In this document: positions 40,361-45,588 of the stretch, piece by piece
How the letters are laid out: every line of letters starts with the position of its first letter
How positions within the stretch are numbered: position 1 is the stretch's first letter
Assembly (NCBI GenBank): GCA_903884655.1
Contig: CAISFO010000013.1
Span: 1-45,588 of the forward strand
Source of the DNA: an uncultured Holophagaceae bacterium
GTDB lineage: Bacteria > Acidobacteriota > Holophagae > Holophagales > Holophagaceae
DNA length: 45,588 nucleotides
Direction of reading: 5' to 3'
Program-made: the position numbers and the translations under genes
Notes under the pieces: generated by a model
The model's input: the letters and a program-made list of their open reading frames with translations, nothing else
Databases searched by the model: none
What the model was told of the DNA's origin: nothing

Positions 40361-43015
40361 ATGACAGGCCAATCTGGCGAACCAAGGCGGTCCTTCGACC
40401 CGGACGCCTTCCACCAGCAAGCTGATGTTCTCAACATCGTCCTGGACAGCCTTACTCAGGGCATGGTCGTGGTGGGTCCGGACCATCGCGTTCTTGCCTT
40501 CAACAGGTCGTTCGAAGAACTGTTCCAGCTTCCCGCCGGAACCGTCGAAGAAGGGGCTGACTTCCGTGAGGTGCTTAGGACATGGGCCGAAGTCACTGGG
40601 CAGGACCAGCCGATGCTGGACCGCGCCATCCTGCAGCTCGACCATGCCATTCCGTTCGAATTCGAATTCTCCCAACAGATCAGAGGTGAGCCCCGCTGGT
40701 GCCAGCTGACCCACCATCCGCTGCCGGGTAAAGGGTTTGTCCGGACCTTCACCGACATCACCGGGCGCAAGCAGGCCGAGGAGGCGCTGCGCCACAGCGA
40801 GGATTATTTCAGGGCGTTTTTCGAGATCCTTCCCGCGGGCGTGCTGACCCATCGACAGGGCCGGATCCAGTTCGTGAACACTGCTTGCCTGAAGATGTTC
40901 GGGGCCAAGGATGCGGATGAACTGATCGGAACGTCCGTCATGGATCGCATTCATCCGGCATTCCGGGAAAAGGTCCGAGAACGGATTCGGATAGCCATGG
41001 ACAGGGGAGTTCCAGGCCATCTGCTCGAGGAGACCTTCCTCCGATTGGACGGCTCCTCCTTTGCCATCGAGGCGACTGGACATCCGATCAGCATGAATGG
41101 CGAGGAGGCCATCCTTGTCGTATTCAACGACATCACCGAGCGCAGACGGTCCGAGGATGTCCTGCGCATCAGTGAAGAAAGGCTCCGGCTGGCCATGCTG
41201 GCGACCCAGCAGGGCTGGTTCGACCTGAACCTCAAGACGGGGGAGGTCATCGCGAGCAGGGAGTTCGCCAGGATGATCGGGGCTGAGGATGCGCAGCCGC
41301 CGATGACTTACCAGACCTGGGTCGAGGCCATTCACCGGGATGACCGCAGCGTCGTGCTTCAGTGCTTTGACGAGTGCCTGAAAACACGTGAAGTCCGGCA
41401 GATGGAATACCGCATCCTGGCAAGAACCGGCGAATGGAAGTGGGTCCGGTCCTCTGCGAAAGTGGTCGCCTTCGACGAGGCTGGATTGCCGACGAGGATG
41501 ACCGGTACCCATGCGGACATCACGGAGCGCAAGCAGGCAGAGGCGGCGCTCAGGCAATCCGAGCAGGAATACCGGCAGCTTTTCGAGATGGCCAATGACC
41601 CCATCATCATCTTCGAACCCGAGACCGAACTCATCCTGGAGGCCAACCAGGCAGCCTGCCGGACCTACGGCTTCGACCACGACGAATTCGTCGGCCTGGA
41701 CCTCAAGACCCTGACCAGGGACATACCCCGCGGCAAATCGCAGATCCAAGCCCTGATGGCCTCTGGGCTCTACCACAACTTCGAGACCGTCCAGCTGAAC
41801 AAGCAGGGGGAGGAGATCCACTTCCTCATCAATTCCTCGGTGATCACCTACCGCGGTCAGAAAGCCGTCCTCAGCCTGAACCGCGACATCCGGGACCGCA
41901 AGCGGCTGGAGGCCCAGCTGGCTCAATCCCAGAAAATGGAAAGCCTCGGGACTTTGGCGGGTGGTGTCGCCCACGACATGAACAACGTGCTGGGGGCCAT
42001 CCTCGGGTTGGCCTCGGCCCACATCGGCAGCCAGCCCTATGGAAGCCCCCTCCACCAGGCCCTCGACACCATCTGCAAGGCCACCGAACGGGGTGGCAAG
42101 ATGGTCACGAGCCTGCTGGGCTTTGCCCGGCAGAACCCCGCGGAAAGCCGCGAGCTGGATATGAACGCCCTCCTCAGTGAGCAGGTTGCCCTGCTGGAGC
42201 GGACGACCCTGGCGAAGGTCCGCCTGCAGCTGGATCTGGAGAAAGGGCTGCGATCCATCCTGGGCGATACCAGCGCCTTGACCCATGCCTTCATGAACCT
42301 CTGCGTCAATGCCTTGGATGCCATGCCGGAGAATGGCACCCTCACCCTGCATACCCGCAATGTCGACCAGGACTGGATCGAAGTCGTGGTCGAAGACAAC
42401 GGAATGGGGATGTCTAAGGAGGTGCTGGAGAGGGCGATGGATCCCTTCTTCACCACCAAGGCCACCGGCAAGGGCACAGGACTAGGTCTGTCCATGGTCT
42501 TCAGCACCGTGAATGCCCACCAGGGGCAGATGGTGATAGAGAGCGAGCCAGGCAAGGGCACCCGTGTGCTGATGCGCTTCCCCGCCTGCGAAGGTGCAGC
42601 CCCGGCTCCAGCTTCGGCTGTTTTCGAGGCCCCGCTGGCGTCCCTTGAATCACTGAGGATTCTGCTCGTGGATGACGATGAGCTGATCCGGAGTTCAGTC
42701 CAGACCATCCTGGAAGCACTCGGGCACAGCGCGGTGTCCACAGCCCAGTGTGGCGAGGAGGCTCTGGGCATGCTGGAAGCAGGGCTGGAGCCTGATCTCA
42801 TCATCCTGGACATGAACATGCCCGGACTGGGCGGAACCGGGACCCTGCCGCGCCTGCGTGCCTTGCGCCCGCTGGTGCCCATCCTGCTCTCCACGGGCCG
42901 AACCGACCAGACGGCCCTGACCCTGGCCGCGGCTCATCCCGGTGTCACCCTGCTGTCCAAGCCCTTCGGGCTGAGGGAACTTCAGAAACACTTGGAGAAC
43001 ATTGGATTGGGGTGA
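40361..43015 (+). CDS. Soluble hybrid sensor histidine kinase with four PAS domains
   Basis: 884 residues without membrane helices. Four PAS domains lie at about 20-145, 155-275, 285-410 and 415-530, each ending in a D-I-T/R-x-R-K-type segment. The kinase core follows: the phospho-acceptor His538 in GGVAHDMNNVLGAI, N-box VNALDAMPENGTL, and GTGLGLSMV. A C-terminal receiver domain (about 765-880) has DDDE and the phospho-Asp817 in LIILDMNMPG. It should sense a cytoplasmic signal. No HPt domain or dedicated response regulator is nearby; sixA lies 85 bases downstream. Confidence 0.95.
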   Translation: MTGQSGEPRRSFDPDAFHQQADVLNIVLDSLTQGMVVVGPDHRVLAFNRSFEELFQLPAGTVEEGADFREVLRTWAEVTGQDQPMLDRAILQLDHAIPFEFEFSQQIRGEPRWCQLTHHPLPGKGFVRTFTDITGRKQAEEALRHSEDYFRAFFEILPAGVLTHRQGRIQFVNTACLKMFGAKDADELIGTSVMDRIHPAFREKVRERIRIAMDRGVPGHLLEETFLRLDGSSFAIEATGHPISMNGEEAILVVFNDITERRRSEDVLRISEERLRLAMLATQQGWFDLNLKTGEVIASREFARMIGAEDAQPPMTYQTWVEAIHRDDRSVVLQCFDECLKTREVRQMEYRILARTGEWKWVRSSAKVVAFDEAGLPTRMTGTHADITERKQAEAALRQSEQEYRQLFEMANDPIIIFEPETELILEANQAACRTYGFDHDEFVGLDLKTLTRDIPRGKSQIQALMASGLYHNFETVQLNKQGEEIHFLINSSVITYRGQKAVLSLNRDIRDRKRLEAQLAQSQKMESLGTLAGGVAHDMNNVLGAILGLASAHIGSQPYGSPLHQALDTICKATERGGKMVTSLLGFARQNPAESRELDMNALLSEQVALLERTTLAKVRLQLDLEKGLRSILGDTSALTHAFMNLCVNALDAMPENGTLTLHTRNVDQDWIEVVVEDNGMGMSKEVLERAMDPFFTTKATGKGTGLGLSMVFSTVNAHQGQMVIESEPGKGTRVLMRFPACEGAAPAPASAVFEAPLASLESLRILLVDDDELIRSSVQTILEALGHSAVSTAQCGEEALGMLEAGLEPDLIILDMNMPGLGGTGTLPRLRALRPLVPILLSTGRTDQTALTLAAAHPGVTLLSKPFGLRELQKHLENIGLG

Positions 43016-43100
43016 GGCCCCACATGCGTGTTTTCCTGTTTTCCGTGCCAGGCAGACTGTCTGGGGCCTAGTGACACCCACGGAGCGGTAGGATTGTGGA

Positions 43101-43577
43101 ATGACCAAGCTCCTGCTCATCCGCCACGGCATTGCCGAGGACCCGCAACCTGGCCAGAAGGACTCGGACCGGGCCCTGACGGAAGAGGGCTGGCGGCGGA
43201 CCCGGTCGGCCATGAAGGGGCTGGTGGGGCTCGGCTACAAGCCCACGCGGGGCTTCACCAGCCCCTACCGGCGCGCCGCGGAAACCATGGTCTGCCTCCA
43301 GGATGCGGCGGGAGCCTTCCCCATGGAGACCCGACTGGACCTGGTGCCCCACGGGCGGCCCGCCCAGGTGGACCTGTGGCTGCGCGGCATGCTGGCCGAG
43401 GCCAGGACCAGCGATGTGTTCGTCCTCATCAGCCACCAGCCCTTTCTGGGAGACCTCATCCACCATCTCACCGCCCGGGAGGTGGAGGTGAAGAAGGCCA
43501 GCTGCACGGTCCTCACCTGGGAACAGGGCGCCTGGCGGTTTGAGCGGCAACTCCAGCCCTCGGAACTGCGCGGCTGA
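43101..43577 (+). CDS. sixA: SixA-type phosphohistidine phosphatase
   Basis: 158 residues. The histidine-phosphatase motif is LLLIRHGIAED with His9; TSPYRRAAET supplies the phosphate-binding Arg and SHQPFLGDL the second His (112). In E. coli SixA removes phosphate from phosphohistidine on HPt or phosphotransferase-system proteins. Its place directly after a hybrid kinase suggests it could damp that relay, by inference. The hydrolase gene begins 1 base after the stop. Confidence 0.92.
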   Translation: MTKLLLIRHGIAEDPQPGQKDSDRALTEEGWRRTRSAMKGLVGLGYKPTRGFTSPYRRAAETMVCLQDAAGAFPMETRLDLVPHGRPAQVDLWLRGMLAEARTSDVFVLISHQPFLGDLIHHLTAREVEVKKASCTVLTWEQGAWRFERQLQPSELRG

Positions 43578-43578
43578 C

Positions 43579-44421
43579 ATGCGCTCCCAACCCACCTTCG
43601 CCGCCCTGCCCTCGGGCCTGAAGCTCCACTACCGGGTGCAAGGCAACCCGGCAGGCTCCTGGCTGGTGCTGCTGAACGGCCTGCTGTCGGACACGACGAT
43701 GTGGGCTGGGGCACTGCCGGGTCTGTCAGACCGTTTCCGCATCCTTACCTTCGACAGCCGGGGCCAGGGCAAGTCCGACGCGCCCCTGGAAGGCCCCTAT
43801 CCCACGACCCTGTTGGCGGCCGATGCCTGGGAACTGTTCCAGACGCTGGGTATCCGCAGCCCCTGGCTCATCGGTCTCTCCAATGGCAGCGCCCTGAGCC
43901 TGGAACTGCTCAGCGCCCACCCGGAGGCCTTCCCCGGCGCCGTGCTCACCAGCGCCATGCCCTGGTTCGATTTCGCCCTGAGCCTCAAGGCCGAGCACTG
44001 GGCCCGCTGTCTGGAGGTGGGCGGACCCCTCATGCAGTTCGACGCCGTGGCGCCCTTCCTCTGGGGCGACCGGTTCCTGGAGGCCAGGCACGGTGTCCTC
44101 AGGGCCTACCACCAGGTCGTGACGGGCGCGGGCCGTCCCATGCACGGCAACCTGCACCAGATCCGGGGCACCCAGGGCTGGGATATCCGGGATCGGCTGG
44201 GGCACATCCAGGCGCCCGTGCTGCTGCTCAGCGGCGCCGAGGATCTGCTGACGCCACCCTGGAAGTGCCTGGAAACAGCCAAGGGGATCCCACACAGCCG
44301 CTTCGAGGTGGTGCCGGGCATTGGCCACGCCTATCCGGTGGAGGATCCCAAGGGGTTCGTGGCCCGGGTGCGGGCCTTCATCCTTGAAGTGCAGCCGGAT
44401 TTGGCCGATACGAAATTCTGA
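43579..44421 (+). CDS. Alpha/beta-fold hydrolase
   Basis: 280 residues from the ATG at 43579, just after the sixA stop. Motifs are LVLLNGLLSDTTMW, the strand FDSRGQGKSD, nucleophile elbow LIGLSNGSALSLEL (Ser101), acid in LLSGAEDLLTPP and His in PGIGHAYPVE. Resembles 3-oxoadipate enol-lactonase-like and haloperoxidase-like hydrolases, but the substrate is unknown. Cytoplasmic; no signal peptide. Confidence 0.9.
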   Translation: MRSQPTFAALPSGLKLHYRVQGNPAGSWLVLLNGLLSDTTMWAGALPGLSDRFRILTFDSRGQGKSDAPLEGPYPTTLLAADAWELFQTLGIRSPWLIGLSNGSALSLELLSAHPEAFPGAVLTSAMPWFDFALSLKAEHWARCLEVGGPLMQFDAVAPFLWGDRFLEARHGVLRAYHQVVTGAGRPMHGNLHQIRGTQGWDIRDRLGHIQAPVLLLSGAEDLLTPPWKCLETAKGIPHSRFEVVPGIGHAYPVEDPKGFVARVRAFILEVQPDLADTKF

Positions 44422-44478
44422 CCTATCCTGTCAGCATTCCCGAGCCACTCCCGACTCGCCCTACCCCTGAGGTGACCT

Positions 44479-45588
44479 ATGGCCACCCCTCCTCAGTTGC
44501 CGACCGTCTTGAGCCTGCAGGAGCTCAAGGAACTCTCCATTGGCAAGCTGGCTGAGCTTTCGAAGACCCTGGGCATCGAGAATCCGCTGGCCATGCGCAA
44601 GCAGGAGCTGGTGTTCCGGGTGCTCCAGGCCCAGGCGGAACGGGAAGGCCAGTTTTTCTCCGAGGGGGTGCTGGAGGTGCTGCCCGAGGGCTTCGGCTTC
44701 CTGCGCAGCCCCGATCAGAACTACCTCGCCGGTCCCGAAGACATCTACATCTCCCCCAGCCAGATCCGCAAGTTCAACCTCCGCACCGGCGACACCCTAT
44801 CGGGCATGATCCGCCCCCCGAAGGAAGGCGAGAAGTTCTTCGCCATGTTGCGGGTGGATGCCGTCAACTTTGATCCTCCGGAGCAGGCCAAGGAGCGGGT
44901 GCACTTCGATGACCTGGTGCCCCTGTACCCCAAGCATCACCTGCGCATGGAGCGGGACGCCCAGGAGATCAGCACCCGGGTGATGGACTTGATGACGCCC
45001 ATGGGCAAGGGCCAGCGGGCCCTTATCGTGGCCCCGCCGCGCACGGGCAAGACGGTGCTCCTGCAGAACATCGCGAATTCCATCACGGCCAACCACCCGG
45101 AGGTCTTTCTCATTGTGCTGCTCATCGACGAGCGCCCCGAGGAAGTGACCGACATGGAGCGCAATGTGAAAGGTGAGGTCGTGTCGAGCACCTTCGACGA
45201 GCCCGCCACCCGCCACGTCCAGGTGGCGGAGATGGTCATCGAAAAGGCCAAGCGGCTGGTGGAACACAAGAAGGATGTCGTGATCCTGCTGGACTCCATC
45301 ACGCGCCTGGGCCGGGCCTACAACACCGTGGTGCCCCCCAGCGGCAAGGTGCTCTCCGGTGGTGTGGACTCCAACGCGCTGCAACGGCCCAAGCGCTTCT
45401 TCGGCGCGGCCCGCAACATCGAAGTGGGCGGCAGCCTCACCATCATCGCCACGGCCCTCATCGAGACCGGCAGCCGCATGGACGATGTGATCTTCGAGGA
45501 GTTCAAGGGCACCGGCAACAGCGAGATCGTGCTGGACCGCAAGCTCAGCGACAAGCGCATCTTCCCCGCCATGGACATCCAGAAGTCC
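44479..45588 (+). CDS. rho: Transcription termination factor Rho (partial, 3' end missing)
   Basis: 370 codons from the ATG at 44479 to the window edge without a stop. The N-terminal helical domain ([22 protein letters not shown]), the cold-shock-like RNA-binding domain with GFGFLRS (71-77) and the Walker A APPRTGKT (185-192) are all typical. [13 protein letters not shown] and [13 protein letters not shown] follow. Rho is a hexameric helicase that ends transcription at untranslated RNA. About 50 C-terminal residues should lie outside. A GAGGTGA site lies before the ATG. Confidence 0.97.
   Translation, partial: MATPPQLPTVLSLQELKELSIGKLAELSKTLGIENPLAMRKQELVFRVLQAQAEREGQFFSEGVLEVLPEGFGFLRSPDQNYLAGPEDIYISPSQIRKFNLRTGDTLSGMIRPPKEGEKFFAMLRVDAVNFDPPEQAKERVHFDDLVPLYPKHHLRMERDAQEISTRVMDLMTPMGKGQRALIVAPPRTGKTVLLQNIANSITANHPEVFLIVLLIDERPEEVTDMERNVKGEVVSSTFDEPATRHVQVAEMVIEKAKRLVEHKKDVVILLDSITRLGRAYNTVVPPSGKVLSGGVDSNALQRPKRFFGAARNIEVGGSLTIIATALIETGSRMDDVIFEEFKGTGNSEIVLDRKLSDKRIFPAMDIQKS

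Noticed and set aside
40337..42352. 671-codon minus-strand frame antisense to the histidine kinase
   Set aside because: Lacks domain motifs and runs through four PAS domains on the opposite strand.
43015..43069. Inverted AGGCCCCA/TGGGGCCT pair after the kinase as a terminator
   Set aside because: The loop is about 40 bases and no T-run follows.

Overview
The window looks like a stretch of chromosome from a GC-rich Gram-negative bacterium with an outer membrane (TolB, Pal, a CpoB-like protein, many lipoproteins). The mixture of fused 2-oxoacid:ferredoxin oxidoreductase subunits, Tol-Pal genes, many lipoproteins and short degenerate intergenic repeats suggests an Acidobacteriota member of the Holophagae/Geothrix type. 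That assignment is an impression from gene content, not a search result. No phage, integron, transposase or CRISPR array was seen.

Layout. Positions 1-5965 (minus strand) hold a tight run: a PLP aminotransferase, a two-zinc-ribbon DUF4178 membrane protein, a 59-residue membrane protein, a DUF350 membrane protein, a membrane-anchored spermidine-synthase-like enzyme, and a Tat-exported FAD oxidoreductase cut by the window edge. This looks like a polyamine/envelope module and is the least understood system here. elbB (6155-6832) is followed by a 776-bp gap whose second half is strikingly AT-rich, then by two secreted lipoproteins: a multidomain beta-sandwich protein and a subtilisin-type protease (7609-11770).

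Positions 11884-17967 carry an orphan helical protein, a DUF2520 Rossmann protein, a TetR regulator with an M61 peptidase and a GT2 glycosyltransferase, and rnhB with a Nudix hydrolase. tolB, pal, a cpoB-like gene and a GHMP kinase follow (17984-21836), converging on mutY. From 22981 to 28684 the minus strand carries tRNA-Leu(GAG), secG, tpiA and pgk, a known bacterial neighbourhood, here split by two inserted cassettes: a lipoprotein/zinc-ribbon pair and an AraC/DUF3224 divergon. A methyltransferase, rbfA-truB and a hydrolase come next.

Positions 31692-34806 encode a 2-oxoacid:ferredoxin oxidoreductase packed into two fused polypeptides (delta-alpha and beta-gamma) plus a small Cys-rich protein. 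nadK and a divergent class A penicillin-binding protein follow, then a DEAD-box helicase, a soluble four-PAS hybrid histidine kinase, a SixA-type phosphohistidine phosphatase, an alpha/beta hydrolase and the start of rho.

Non-coding features of note: the tRNA-Leu with its terminator, terminators after the protease gene and pal, and a set of degenerate intergenic repeats with periods of 7, 9 or 10 bp, several folded into imperfect inverted repeats.
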